Part shown: positions 14,673-23,604 of the stretch, in pieces
Position numbering within the stretch: position 1 is the first letter of the stretch
Layout of the letters: each line of letters opens with the position of its first letter
NCBI GenBank assembly: GCA_044506565.1
Contig: JBIQKN010000019.1
Coordinates: 1-47,191 of the forward strand
DNA length: 47,191 nt
Direction of reading: 5' to 3'
From: Croceibacterium_A sp044506565
GTDB lineage: Bacteria; Pseudomonadota; Alphaproteobacteria; Sphingomonadales; Sphingomonadaceae
Notes under the pieces: generated by a model
Seen by the model: only the letters and a program-made list of their open reading frames with translations
The model's database searches: none
What the model was told of the DNA's origin: nothing
Translations under genes and position numbers: made by a program

Positions 14673-17339
14673 TTGAAGCGTCTTGCTGCCACCGCGCTCG
14701 CCGGCCTGCTCCTCGCCGGCTGCGCCGCCGCCACGTTCGCCCAGTCTTCCGCGCCTGCGCCCGCTTCGGGCCCGCTGGCGGAATCGGTTCCCAGCGACCT
14801 GCCCCGCATTGCGCGCCCGCTGCACTACGCGATCGAGGTCGCTCCCGACGCGGCCAGCCTCGCGTTCACCGGCACGACGCGAGTCGACATCGAACTCTAC
14901 GAGCGCTCCGACAGCCTGACGCTCCACGCCAACGAGCTCGAGTTCGCGTCGGTCCGCCTGACCCCGGCGGGCGGCGGCAGTGCCGTCGCCCTGCAGCCCG
15001 AGATCGATGCCGCGGCGCAGACCGTCCGCCTGGTCGCCCCTGCGGCGCTGGCCCCCGGGCGCTACAGCATTGCCTTCGAATATCGCGGCAAGATCAACAC
15101 CCAGGCGACCGGGCTGTTCGCGCTCGACTATCCCGACAAGCGCAGCGGCGAGACCGTGCGCGGGCTGTTCACCCAGTTCGAGGCGCCCGACGCGCGCCGC
15201 TTCGCGCCGATGTTCGACGAGCCGAGCTACAAGGCGACGTTCGACCTCTCGGCCGTGGTCCCGGCGGGGCAGATGGCCGTCAGCAACATGCCGGTCGCCT
15301 CCGAGGAGCCGCTGGCCGACGGGCGCAAGCGGGTGACGTTCGCGACCACGCCGGTCATGTCCAGCTACCTGCTGTTCTTCGCGGTCGGCGATTTCGAACG
15401 GCTCTCGACCAAGGGGCCCGGCGGCGTGGACGTGGGCATCGTCAGTCCGGCCGGCAGCGGGGAACAGGCCCGGCTCGCGCTCGAATCGACGCCGCCGCTG
15501 CTCGAATACTACACCGACTACTTCGGCGTGCCCTACCCGCTGCCCAAGCTCGACAACGTCGCCGCCCCCGGCCAGTCGCAGTTCTTCGGCGCGATGGAGA
15601 ACTGGGGCGCCATCCTGACTTTCGAGCGGTTCCTGCTGATCGATCCGACGATCACCGATCCGGCGACCCAGAACTACATGTACACCGCCCTCGCCCACGA
15701 AGTCGCGCACCAGTGGTTCGGTGACATCGTCACCATGGCCTGGTGGGACGACCTGTGGCTCAATGAAGGTTTCGCCAGCTGGATGGAAACCAAGGCGAGC
15801 GCGAAGTTCCGTCCCGACTGGTTCCCGCTGGTCGGGCGGGTCAACGGCCGCGAGACCGCGATGGGCTACGACGCCTTCGCCACCACCCACCCGGTGATCC
15901 AGCCGATCCGCACGGTGGCCGAGACCAGTGAGGCGTTCGACGCGATCTCGTATTCGAAGGGCGAAGCGGTGATCGCGATGCTCGAGGCCTATGCCGGCGA
16001 GGATACCTGGCGCGAAGGCATCCGCCGGTACATCCAGCGCCATCGCTACGGCAACACGACAAGCGACGACCTGTGGCGCGCGGTCGAGGAGTCCGGCGCC
16101 GACGGTCTCGTCGAGATCGCCCACGACTTCACGCTGCAGCCGGGCGTGCCGCTTGTCCGCGCGGAATCGCGGTGCCGCCAGGGAACGACCGCGCTCGAGC
16201 TGGCGCAGAGCGAGTTCAGCCGTGACCGCAAGGACGAGGTCGCAGCGAACCCGCAGCGCTGGCGCGTGCCGATGCTGATCAAGGTCGGCTCGGCGGCGCC
16301 GGTGCGGCATGTGCTCGAGGGCAGCGCTTCGCTCGAGCTGCCGGGCTGCGGCGCGGTCGTCGTCAACGGCGGCCAGCTCGGCTACTTCCGCACGCTCTAT
16401 TCGCCCGAGATGGGCCAGGCGCTGGTCGAGGCGCTGCCGCAGCTCGAGCCGATCGACCAGCTCGGTCTGCTGCGCGACAACTTCGCGCTGGCGCAGGCTG
16501 GCTACCAGGACGCTGGCCGCGCGCTCGACATGCTGGTCGAGGTGCCCGGGGACGCCAACCCGGTCGTCGCGCTCGGCGCGATCGCGCGCTGGGGGCAGGT
16601 CCACGGAGTCGCGTCCGAGGCGCAGCAGCCGGCGGTCGCCACGCTCGCGCGCGAGGCCTGGCTGCCGCGGCTGCAGCAGCTCGGGTTCGACCCGAAGCCG
16701 GGCGAATCGCTGGTCGACACCGAGCTGCGCGGCGACCTGATCCGCATTCTCGGCAACATCGGCGACGACACGGTCGCGGCCGAGGCGCGGCGCCGGTTCG
16801 AAGCGCTGGCGACCGATCCGACGGCGCTCGACGGCCCGCTGAAGACGACCTGGCTCGGGATCGTCGCGCGCAACGCGACCGCCGCCGAATGGGACCGGCT
16901 GGCGCAGCTCGCCGCGACCGCGCCGACCGCGGTCGAGCGCCAGGCCTATTTCGCGCTGCTCGGCGCGCCGAAGGATGCGGCGCTGGCCGAACGGGCGCTG
17001 GCCTTCGCGCTGACCGGCGAGGCCGGGACGAGCAGCGCGGCGATCATCGCCGCCGTCTCGCGCGAGCATCCCGAGCTGGCATTCGACTTCGCCCTCACCA
17101 ACCGCACGGCGGTCGAGTCGCTGGTCGATGCCTCGGGGCGCACCGGCTACATCGCCGGCCTCGCGGCAGCGTCGCGCGAGCCGGAGATGATCGGCAAGCT
17201 CGAGCGGTTCGCCGAGAGCGTGCCGGCCGACGAACGCCGCAGCGTCGAGCGCAGCATCGCCGGGATCCGCGAACGCCTCGAGACCGAGCCGCGCCTCGCG
17301 CGCGAAGTCGCGGAGTGGCTCGCGGCGCGGGCCGGCTAG
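14673..17339 (+). CDS. M1-family aminopeptidase lipoprotein
   Basis: 888 residues starting from TTG 14673 (GGAG about 11 nt upstream); no ATG is placed better. The start encodes a lipoprotein signal with lipobox LLLAGC (Cys17). The M1 signature is complete: GAMENWG at residues 306-312 with Glu309 recognising the substrate N-terminus, then HEVAHQWFGD with His342, Glu343 and His346, and Glu365 in NEGFASWME as the third zinc ligand. A helical ERAP1-type C-terminal domain follows. It is a membrane-tethered zinc aminopeptidase, probably digesting peptides in the periplasm. Its stop overlaps the convergent ATPase stop by 3 nt (CTAG). Confidence 0.93.
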   Translation: MKRLAATALAGLLLAGCAAATFAQSSAPAPASGPLAESVPSDLPRIARPLHYAIEVAPDAASLAFTGTTRVDIELYERSDSLTLHANELEFASVRLTPAGGGSAVALQPEIDAAAQTVRLVAPAALAPGRYSIAFEYRGKINTQATGLFALDYPDKRSGETVRGLFTQFEAPDARRFAPMFDEPSYKATFDLSAVVPAGQMAVSNMPVASEEPLADGRKRVTFATTPVMSSYLLFFAVGDFERLSTKGPGGVDVGIVSPAGSGEQARLALESTPPLLEYYTDYFGVPYPLPKLDNVAAPGQSQFFGAMENWGAILTFERFLLIDPTITDPATQNYMYTALAHEVAHQWFGDIVTMAWWDDLWLNEGFASWMETKASAKFRPDWFPLVGRVNGRETAMGYDAFATTHPVIQPIRTVAETSEAFDAISYSKGEAVIAMLEAYAGEDTWREGIRRYIQRHRYGNTTSDDLWRAVEESGADGLVEIAHDFTLQPGVPLVRAESRCRQGTTALELAQSEFSRDRKDEVAANPQRWRVPMLIKVGSAAPVRHVLEGSASLELPGCGAVVVNGGQLGYFRTLYSPEMGQALVEALPQLEPIDQLGLLRDNFALAQAGYQDAGRALDMLVEVPGDANPVVALGAIARWGQVHGVASEAQQPAVATLAREAWLPRLQQLGFDPKPGESLVDTELRGDLIRILGNIGDDTVAAEARRRFEALATDPTALDGPLKTTWLGIVARNATAAEWDRLAQLAATAPTAVERQAYFALLGAPKDAALAERALAFALTGEAGTSSAAIIAAVSREHPELAFDFALTNRTAVESLVDASGRTGYIAGLAAASREPEMIGKLERFAESVPADERRSVERSIAGIRERLETEPRLAREVAEWLAARAG

Positions 17340-18910
17340 CGCATCAATCCGCCGATCAGGTTGCGCACGAAGCGGCCGACGAACGGGCCCGCGAGATCGG
17401 TCGCGATCGAGCCGGCGGCGGAGGTCGCGGCGTTGCGCATCGGATTCGAGCGCGATTTGCGCCCGGTGACCGCGGCCGCGGCGATGACCGCCGCCGAGCC
17501 CATCGCCGCGCTGCCGGCGCGCTTGGCCGCCTTGCTCCAGATGCTCGGGCTGAGCTGCTCGCGCTTGGCGACTTCGTCGCGGCCCTTTTCCTCGACTTCG
17601 CGGGCCGTGGCCGCCGCGTCGGCAGCCTTCTGCGCGAGCACTTCCTCGGCGCTTTCGCGGTCGACGGCCGTGTCGTACTTGCCGGCGAAGGGGCTGACCG
17701 ACTGGACGATCGCGCGCTCCTTGTCGTCGACCGGGCCGAGCCGGCTGCGCGGCGGCTTGATCAGCGTGCGCTGGACGATCGACGGCGCGCCGTCTTCCAT
17801 CAGCGTCGAGACCAGCGCTTCGCCGACCTTGAGCTCGGTGATCGCGGTGGCGACGTCGAGCTCGGGGTTGATGCGGAAGGTTTCGGCCGCCGCCTTGATC
17901 GCCTTCTGGTCGCGCGGGGTGAACGCGCGCAGCGCATGCTGCACCCGGTTGCCGAGCTGTCCGGCGACCTTCTCGGGGATGTCGATCGGGTTCTGGGTGA
18001 CGAAGAATACGCCGACGCCCTTCGAGCGGATCAGCCGCACGACCTGCTCGATCGTCTCGAGCAACGCTTGCGGAGCGTCGTCGAACAGCAGGTGCGCCTC
18101 GTCGAAGAAGAACACCAGCTTCGGCTTCTCCGGATCGCCGACCTCGGGCAGCACCTCGAACAGCTCGGCGAGCAGCCACAGCAGGAAGGTCGCGTAGAGC
18201 TTGGGCGTGCGCATCAGCTTGTCGGCGGCGAGTACGTTGACGATCCCGCGGCCCTGCTCGTCGGTGCGGATGAAGTCCTCGATCTCGAGCGCCGGTTCGC
18301 CGAAGAACAGCTCGCCGCCCTGGCTTTCGAGCGCGAGCAACTGGCGCTGGATCGTGCCGACGGTGGCCTTCGAGACGTTGCCGTAACGGGTCGTCAGCTC
18401 GCCGGCATTCTCGGCAGTGTAGATCAGCATCGACTGCAGGTCGTCGAGGTCGAGCAGCAGCAGCCCTTCGTCGTCGGCGAAGCGGAACGCGATGTTGAGC
18501 ACGCCTTCCTGGGTCTCGTTGAGCCCGAGCAGGCGCGAGAGCAGCAGCGGGCCCATCTCCGAGACCGTGGTCCGGATCGGGTGGCCCTTCTCGCCGTAGA
18601 GGTCCCAGAACACGACCGGATTGTCGGCATAGGCGTAGTCGGTCATGCCGAGCTCGGCGGCGCGCGCCTCGAGCTTGTCGGCGTTCTTGAAGGTCGGCGA
18701 GCCGGCCATGGCGATGCCGGCGAGGTCGCCCTTCACGTCGGCCAGGAACACCGGCACGCCCGCGGCCGAGAAGTCTTCCGCGAGGCCCTGCAGGGTAACC
18801 GTCTTGCCGGTGCCCGTCGCACCGGCGATGAGACCGTGGCGGTTGGCCCGCGAGAGTTCGAGCCCCTGCCGCTCGCCGTTGGCGCCGAGGCCGAGGAAGA
18901 TTGATGCCAT
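17336..18910 (-). CDS. HerA-like ATPase (DUF853/YjgR type)
   Basis: 524 residues from ATG 18910. It starts with a short beta element, then Walker A GATGTGKT (residues 30-37), Walker B KLVFFFDEAHLLFDD and the arginine-containing FVTQNPIDIPEKVAGQLGNR, as in the YjgR branch of the HerA/FtsK ATPases. The C-terminus has a charged stretch and a small Ala/Gly-rich segment (GSAAVIAAAAV). The cellular role of this branch is not established; HerA relatives pump DNA, but no NurA nuclease or DNA-repair partner is adjacent. It is divergent from pabBC with 83 bp between starts. Confidence 0.88.
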   Translation of the reverse strand: MASIFLGLGANGERQGLELSRANRHGLIAGATGTGKTVTLQGLAEDFSAAGVPVFLADVKGDLAGIAMAGSPTFKNADKLEARAAELGMTDYAYADNPVVFWDLYGEKGHPIRTTVSEMGPLLLSRLLGLNETQEGVLNIAFRFADDEGLLLLDLDDLQSMLIYTAENAGELTTRYGNVSKATVGTIQRQLLALESQGGELFFGEPALEIEDFIRTDEQGRGIVNVLAADKLMRTPKLYATFLLWLLAELFEVLPEVGDPEKPKLVFFFDEAHLLFDDAPQALLETIEQVVRLIRSKGVGVFFVTQNPIDIPEKVAGQLGNRVQHALRAFTPRDQKAIKAAAETFRINPELDVATAITELKVGEALVSTLMEDGAPSIVQRTLIKPPRSRLGPVDDKERAIVQSVSPFAGKYDTAVDRESAEEVLAQKAADAAATAREVEEKGRDEVAKREQLSPSIWSKAAKRAGSAAMGSAAVIAAAAVTGRKSRSNPMRNAATSAAGSIATDLAGPFVGRFVRNLIGGLMR

Positions 18911-18993
18911 TGCTGCGTTCCTTAGCTTGGTCCTTCGGGTCTGGCGCGCGGTCAGGCGATAGACAAGGGCCGAATAGAAGCTAGAGCGGGCCG

Positions 18994-20793
18994 ATGGCCG
19001 AGACCCAGCCCTTCGTCCTGCTCGACGACGCGCGCACGGAAGGGGCCAGCGACGCGCACCTGTTCGAGAACCCGCGCGAGCTGTTCGTCGCCCGGCGGCC
19101 CGAGGAAGTCCTGCCGGTGCTCGAAGCGGCCGAAGCGGCGCGCCTGCGGACCGGGGGAACGCTGGCCGGCTATCTCGCCTACGAGGCCGGCCTCGCGCTG
19201 GAACCGAAGCTGGCCCCGCTCGCAGCAGGGCGCAGCGGCGCGGACGGTCCGCTGGTCTGGTTCGGCCTGTTCGACGTGGCGACGATCATCCCGGCGGCCG
19301 AAGTGCCGCGCTGGCTCGCCGAGCGAGCCGGGGCAGGGCCGGTTTCGATCGGCCCGCTCGAGCCGCAGGTCTCGACCGGCGGCTACCTCGAGCGCTTCGC
19401 GCGGCTGCAGGAAGCGATTCGCGCCGGCGACATCTACCAGGCCAACCTGACGATGCCGCTCGCGGGCCCGGCGCGCGGCGACCCGCTGGCGCTCTACGCG
19501 GCGATTCGCCCGGAGGCCGCGGCGGGCTACGGCGGGGTGATCTTCGACGGCTCGCACTGGCTGCTGTCGTTCAGCCCCGAGCTGTTCTTCAGCCTCAAGG
19601 GCCGCGCGGCGCGGGCCAAGCCGATGAAGGGCACCCGCCCGCGCGGGCGGACCGAGGCCGAGGACCGGGCACTGGCAGAAGAGCTCGCCGCCTCGGTCAA
19701 GGACAAGGCCGAGAACCTGATGATCGTCGACCTGATCCGCAACGACCTCAGCCGCGTGGCCGAGGCCGGCAGTGTCCGGGTCGAGAAGCCGTTTGCGGTC
19801 GAGAGCTACCCGACCGTGCACACGATGGTCTCGACCGTCTGCGCCACGCTGCGCGAGGGGCAGGCGGCGATGGACGTGATCCGCGCGCTGTTCCCCTGCG
19901 GCTCGATCACCGGCACGCCGAAGATCCGCGCGATGGAGCTGATCGACGAGGTCGAGCGCGACGCGCGCGGCCCCTATTGCGGGGCGATCGGCCGGATCGA
20001 TCGGGGCGGCGATGCGGCATTCAACGTCGCGATTCGCACGATTCGCCTGACCCCGGGCGAGAACGAACGGCATAGCGTCGTGCTCGGGGTCGGCGGGGCG
20101 ATCGTCGCCGACAGCGACGGCATGGCCGAGTGGCGCGAGTGCCTGGTCAAGGGCGGCTTCGCGCGCGGCGCGGCGGGGGGCCATGACCTGATCGAGACCA
20201 TGCGCTTCGATCCCGATACCGGCGTGCCGCGGCTCGAGCTGCATCTCGAGCGGATCAAGGCCAGCGCGGCCGAACTCGGCTTCGCGTTCGACCGCCACGA
20301 GGCGCGCAACCGCATCCAGGCGCTGTGCTTCGAGCTCGAGGCGCCAGCGCGGCTGAGGCTGTTGCTCTCGCGCGGCGGCGCGATATCGCTCGAGACCGCG
20401 CCGCTGCCGCCGCCGTACGAGGGCGTCGCCGACTGCATCGCCCTGCCCCTGCCGGTGGTTCCGGGCGACTGGCGCCTGCGCCACAAGACCACCGATCGCG
20501 GCTTCCACCGGCAGGCGCTGGCGGTCGCTCACGCGCGAGGCGCGCGCGAGGCGCTGTTCGTGCGCGACGACGGCCTCGTCACCGAGGGCAGCTACACCAA
20601 CCTGTTCGTCGAGCGCGGCGGCAAGCTGCTGACCCCGCCGGCCGGGCTCGGGCTGCTGCCGGGCGTGCTGCGCGGCGAGCTGCTCGGCGAAGGCCGCGCC
20701 GAGGAAGCCGAGCTGACGCTCGACGACCTCGCCAACGGTTTCTTCATCGGCAACGCGCTACGCGGGCTGATCCCAGCGAGGTTGCTGCCATGA
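18994..20793 (+). CDS. pabB: Aminodeoxychorismate synthase I fused to 4-amino-4-deoxychorismate lyase
   Basis: 599 residues from ATG 18994. The first ~390 form a chorismate-binding (PabB) enzyme: DIYQANLT, the nucleophilic Lys212 in PMKGT, the DLIRNDL block and PCGSITGTPKIRAME. From about residue 395 a class-IV aminotransferase fold (PabC) begins with HDLIETMRFD; its PLP lysine is probably Lys498 in RHKTTDR, and EGSYTNLFV follows. The fusion makes p-aminobenzoate for folate from chorismate and ammonia in two consecutive steps. The glutamine amidotransferase PabA is not in the window. The TGA overlaps the next ATG (20790-20793). Confidence 0.92.
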   Translation: MAETQPFVLLDDARTEGASDAHLFENPRELFVARRPEEVLPVLEAAEAARLRTGGTLAGYLAYEAGLALEPKLAPLAAGRSGADGPLVWFGLFDVATIIPAAEVPRWLAERAGAGPVSIGPLEPQVSTGGYLERFARLQEAIRAGDIYQANLTMPLAGPARGDPLALYAAIRPEAAAGYGGVIFDGSHWLLSFSPELFFSLKGRAARAKPMKGTRPRGRTEAEDRALAEELAASVKDKAENLMIVDLIRNDLSRVAEAGSVRVEKPFAVESYPTVHTMVSTVCATLREGQAAMDVIRALFPCGSITGTPKIRAMELIDEVERDARGPYCGAIGRIDRGGDAAFNVAIRTIRLTPGENERHSVVLGVGGAIVADSDGMAEWRECLVKGGFARGAAGGHDLIETMRFDPDTGVPRLELHLERIKASAAELGFAFDRHEARNRIQALCFELEAPARLRLLLSRGGAISLETAPLPPPYEGVADCIALPLPVVPGDWRLRHKTTDRGFHRQALAVAHARGAREALFVRDDGLVTEGSYTNLFVERGGKLLTPPAGLGLLPGVLRGELLGEGRAEEAELTLDDLANGFFIGNALRGLIPARLLP

Positions 20794-21971
20794 GCCACGA
20801 GCACCTGAGCCTTGCCCTGCGGCGGATCGCCGCATCTGGCACGACGGCGATGACCGACCGCGCCACCGCGCTGCGCGAGGCCGGGCGCGACATCATCTCG
20901 CTGTCGGTCGGCGAGCCCGACTTCGACACTCCGGCGCACGTGCTCGGCGCGGCGCAAGTCGCGCTCAACACCGGGCATACCAAGTACACCCCGGTCACCG
21001 GCACGATGGCGCTCAAGCGCGCCGCCGCGCTGCATTTCCGCCGCGACCTCGGCATCGCCTGCGAGCCCGAAGGCGTGATCGTCACCGCCGGCGGCAAGCA
21101 GGCGATCTTCGAGGCGATCGCCTGCACGGTCAGCGAGGGCGACGAGGTGATCGTGCCGAGCCCGTGGTGGGTCAGCTACCCGCAGATGATCCGCTTCGCC
21201 GGGGGCAAGGTCGTGCCGCTGGTGACCCACCCGCACCACGGCTACCGCTTCGATCCCGGCGACCTCGAGGCGCTGATCACCCCACGCACCAACTGGCTGC
21301 TGCTCAACAGCCCGGGCAACCCGACCGGCGCGGTCTACCCGGCCGAGATGCTGCGCGGGATCGCGGCAGTGCTGCGCCGCCACCCGCAAGTGATGGTGTT
21401 GTCCGACGACATCTACGCGCCGCTCAACTACACCGGCGAGCCGCACGCGACGCTCGCGGCGCTGTGCCCCGATCTCGCCGACCGGATCTGCACGGTGTCG
21501 GGCGTCTCCAAGAGCCACGCGATGACCGGTTTCCGCATCGGCGTCGCCACCGGCCCGGCGTGGCTGATCGAAGCGATGGGCCGGCTACAGTCGAACACGA
21601 CCGGCAACCCGAGCTCGGTCAGCCAGGCGGCCGCGGTCGCCGCGTTCGAGGGGCCGCAGGACTTCCTCGACGAATGGCGCGAACGCTTCCGCCAGCGCCG
21701 CAACCTGGTCGTGCAGGCGATTCGCGCGGTGCCCGGGCTGACGACGCCGATGCCCGACGGCGCATTTTACTGCTTCGTCGACGCGACCCCGCTGATGAAG
21801 CGCTTCGGCGGCGACGATACCAAGCTCGCGCTGCACTTGCTCGAGCACGGCGTGGCGGTGGTCGCGGCGAGCGCGTTCGGCGGAAGGAACGGCTTCCGCG
21901 TCAGCTTCGCCGCCGACGAGGCCGTGCTCGAGGAGGCGATGGCGCGGATCGCTGCGGCGCTGCGCGAATAG
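20790..21971 (+). CDS. PLP-dependent class I/II aminotransferase (aspartate-type)
   Basis: 393 residues starting in an ATGA overlap with pabBC. Class I aminotransferase hallmarks are present: SVGEPDFDTP near the N-terminus, KYTPVTG, the NSPGNPTG loop, DDIYAPLNY, the PLP lysine Lys241 in VSGVSKSHAMTGFRIG, and the substrate arginine in GFRVSFA near the end. It most resembles aspartate/prephenate aminotransferases of the I-gamma type. Coupling to pabBC suggests a shared role in aromatic or amino-acid metabolism, for example on prephenate, but the acceptor cannot be settled from sequence. Confidence 0.9.
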   Translation: MSHEHLSLALRRIAASGTTAMTDRATALREAGRDIISLSVGEPDFDTPAHVLGAAQVALNTGHTKYTPVTGTMALKRAAALHFRRDLGIACEPEGVIVTAGGKQAIFEAIACTVSEGDEVIVPSPWWVSYPQMIRFAGGKVVPLVTHPHHGYRFDPGDLEALITPRTNWLLLNSPGNPTGAVYPAEMLRGIAAVLRRHPQVMVLSDDIYAPLNYTGEPHATLAALCPDLADRICTVSGVSKSHAMTGFRIGVATGPAWLIEAMGRLQSNTTGNPSSVSQAAAVAAFEGPQDFLDEWRERFRQRRNLVVQAIRAVPGLTTPMPDGAFYCFVDATPLMKRFGGDDTKLALHLLEHGVAVVAASAFGGRNGFRVSFAADEAVLEEAMARIAAALRE

Positions 21972-22013
21972 CTCGCACCTGACAAGTCGGGGCCGATGCG
22001 GCTAGGAGGAGGG

Positions 22014-22667
22014 ATGGATATCCCGATCCTCTACGAAGACGGCGAAGCGCTGGTGATCGACAAGCCCGGCGGGCTGCCGATCGAGCGGCCGCGCCGCGGC
22101 GGGCCGTCGCTCGAGGACCATCTCGATGCGCTCAGGCTTGGCTTCCGGCGGCCGCCGGTGCCGGTTCACCGGCTCGACGCCGACACCTCGGGCTGCCTGC
22201 TGCTCGCGCGCAATCCGAAGGCGCTCAGGCGCTTCGCCGCGGCGTTCGAGGCGCGGCAGGTCGGCAAGCGCTACCTCGGCATACTGGCGGGCGTCCCGCA
22301 GGAGGCCGAGGGCACAGTCGAGCTGGCGCTGAGCAAGATCAGCAGCGCCGAGAAGGGCTGGCGGATGATCCCGGCGCGCAAGGGCAAGCCGGCGGTCACC
22401 CACTGGCGCCTGCTGGCCGAGCGCGACGGCCGGGCGCTGGTCGAGTTCCGTCCCGAGACCGGCCGCACGCACCAGATCCGCGTCCACGCCGCGAGCGGCC
22501 TCGGCGTGCCGCTGCTCGGCGACCCGGTCTACGGCTCAGCCGCCGGCGCGGCGCGCACGATGCTGCATGCCGCCGGGCTCGAGGTGCCGCGCGATGGCAA
22601 GCCGCCGGTCGCCGCCACGGCGCCGATCCCGGCCGATTTCGCGGCGCTGGGCTTCACCGATGGATGA
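22014..22667 (+). CDS. RluA-family RNA pseudouridine synthase
   Basis: 217 residues from ATG 22014, directly after AGGAGGAGGG; an earlier in-frame start at 21996 lacks this. The catalytic motif HRLDADTSG holds Asp55, followed by ARNPKALRRF, LGILAG and GRTHQIRVH, all standard for RluA/RluC/RluD relatives. There is no S4 RNA-binding domain, so this is a single-domain member such as RluA or TruC. It isomerises uridine in rRNA or tRNA; the exact site is unknown. It overlaps arfB by 8 nt, putting two ribosome-related genes together. Confidence 0.92.
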   Translation: MDIPILYEDGEALVIDKPGGLPIERPRRGGPSLEDHLDALRLGFRRPPVPVHRLDADTSGCLLLARNPKALRRFAAAFEARQVGKRYLGILAGVPQEAEGTVELALSKISSAEKGWRMIPARKGKPAVTHWRLLAERDGRALVEFRPETGRTHQIRVHAASGLGVPLLGDPVYGSAAGAARTMLHAAGLEVPRDGKPPVAATAPIPADFAALGFTDG

Positions 22668-23064
22668 GTTCGCCGCGCGGGCGCTGGGGCTGGCCGAGGA
22701 AAGCTTCATCGCCGCCTCCGGCCCCGGCGGGCAGAACGTCAACAAGGTCGCGACGGCGGTCCAGCTGCGGCTCGACGTGTTCGCGCTGCGGCTCGAGCCT
22801 GCGGTATTCCGCCGCCTGAAGGCGCTCGCCGGCAGCCGGATGACCGCGAAAGGCGAGATCGTCATCACCGCGCGCCGCTTCCGCACCCAGGAAGCCAACC
22901 GCGAGGACGCCCGCACCCGCCTCGCCGCGCTGATCGAACAGGCGCAGGTCGAACCGAAGAAGCGCGCGAAGACCCGCGTCAACCGCGTCGGCAAGGAACA
23001 GCGGATCAGGGCCAAGAAGGCGCGCGGCGCGGTGAAGGCCGGGCGCGGGAAGGTCGAGTGGTGA
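22660..23064 (+). CDS. arfB: Ribosome-rescue peptidyl-tRNA hydrolase ArfB
   Basis: 134 residues from ATG 22660, 8 nt inside the pseudouridine synthase gene. The GGQ motif at residues 23-25 in GPGGQNVNKV is the release-factor catalytic loop. There is no codon-recognition domain, and the tail is strongly basic (KKRAKTRVNRVGKEQRIRAKKARGAVKAGRGK), the helix that threads the empty mRNA channel. ArfB frees stalled ribosomes on mRNAs lacking a stop codon by hydrolysing the peptidyl-tRNA. The length is normal. The 3' end is 6 nt from a large palindromic repeat. Confidence 0.95.
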   Translation: MDEFAARALGLAEESFIAASGPGGQNVNKVATAVQLRLDVFALRLEPAVFRRLKALAGSRMTAKGEIVITARRFRTQEANREDARTRLAALIEQAQVEPKKRAKTRVNRVGKEQRIRAKKARGAVKAGRGKVEW

Positions 23065-23070
23065 GAGGGA

Positions 23071-23255
23071 GGCAGGGGGCCCTCATCCAACTTCGACTAG
23101 GCCCCTTCGGGGCCAAGTCTGCGTATCCTTCTCCCGCCAGCGGGAGAAGAAAGAGACTGCGCTAGCGGCTAGGCTTCTTCTCCCACTGGTGGGAGAAGGA
23201 TAGCGAAGCTTACTCGCGAAGCGAGTTAGCGCAGCTTGGATGAGGGCCCCCTGCC
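23071..23255. repeat. 185-bp nested palindromic repeat
   Basis: Perfect 20-bp arms at 23071-23090 and 23236-23255 enclose several inner hairpins: AGGCCCC-TTC-GGGGCC-type near 23100-23115, CTTCTCCCGC..GCGGGAGAAG near 23130-23150, its inverted relative around 23175-23202, and ACTCGC-GAA-GCGAGT near 23212-23226. The whole unit is close to one long imperfect palindrome, consistent with a non-autonomous mobile repeat of the kind scattered in alphaproteobacterial chromosomes. It fills most of the 307-nt spacer between arfB and rpmG. A TTGACT box that could be the rpmG -35 begins at 23259, four bases past the right arm; no convincing -10 follows. Confidence 0.75.
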
Positions 23256-23371
23256 TTCTTGACTTTTGCGCCCTCCCGACGCAAAGGCGCGCGCGGATGG
23301 GCGGCGCCGTGCGCGTCGCCCCTGTTGTTTCGGGCGTCACGCGCCCTCACCGATTTTTTGGGAATCAGACG

Positions 23372-23539
23372 ATGGCGAAGCCCGCAACGATCAAGATCCG
23401 GCTCAACTCGACCGCCGACACCGGCTTCTTCTACGTGACCAAGAAGAACCCGCGCAACCAGACCGAGAAGCTGACCTTCCGCAAGTACGACCCGATCGCG
23501 AAGAAGCACGTCGAGTTCAAGGAAGGCAAGATCAAGTAA
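23372..23539 (+). CDS. rpmG: 50S ribosomal protein L33
   Basis: 55 residues from ATG 23372. The sequence begins MAKPATIKIRLNSTADTGFF and includes YVTKKNPRN and KLTFRKYDPIAKKHV, which is the L33 family almost end to end. It lacks the CxxC pairs of the zinc-binding paralogue, so it is the zinc-independent C-minus form normal in alphaproteobacteria. It is part of the large ribosomal subunit near the E site. A strong hairpin directly follows the stop codon. Confidence 0.97.
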   Translation: MAKPATIKIRLNSTADTGFFYVTKKNPRNQTEKLTFRKYDPIAKKHVEFKEGKIK

Positions 23540-23542
23540 GGA

Positions 23543-23568
23543 TGAACGCCGGGAACCTCCCGGGTTCA
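23543..23568 (+). terminator. Hairpin after rpmG
   Basis: Four bases after the L33 stop, TGAAC-g-CCGGGA pairs with TCCCGG-GTTCA across an ACC loop: 11 base pairs with one bulged G. No T-run follows, so this is not a classical intrinsic terminator; it could protect the 3' end of rpmG mRNA, reduce read-through into lolA, or serve as a processing site. Confidence 0.45.
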
Positions 23569-23604
23569 CAGCCGGTTCAATGCCCCGTACCTAACGCACG
23601 GAGC

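Noticed and set aside
14094..18179. Reverse-strand frame of 1361 codons opposite the kinase and M1 aminopeptidase
   Set aside because: The M1 zinc signature and the histidine-kinase boxes are on the other strand; this frame is open only because stop codons are rare in this base composition.
17336..18910. HerA-NurA or HerA-based phage defence system
   Set aside because: The ATPase is the common YjgR type, and no nuclease, SIR2 or other effector gene is adjacent; neighbours are housekeeping genes.
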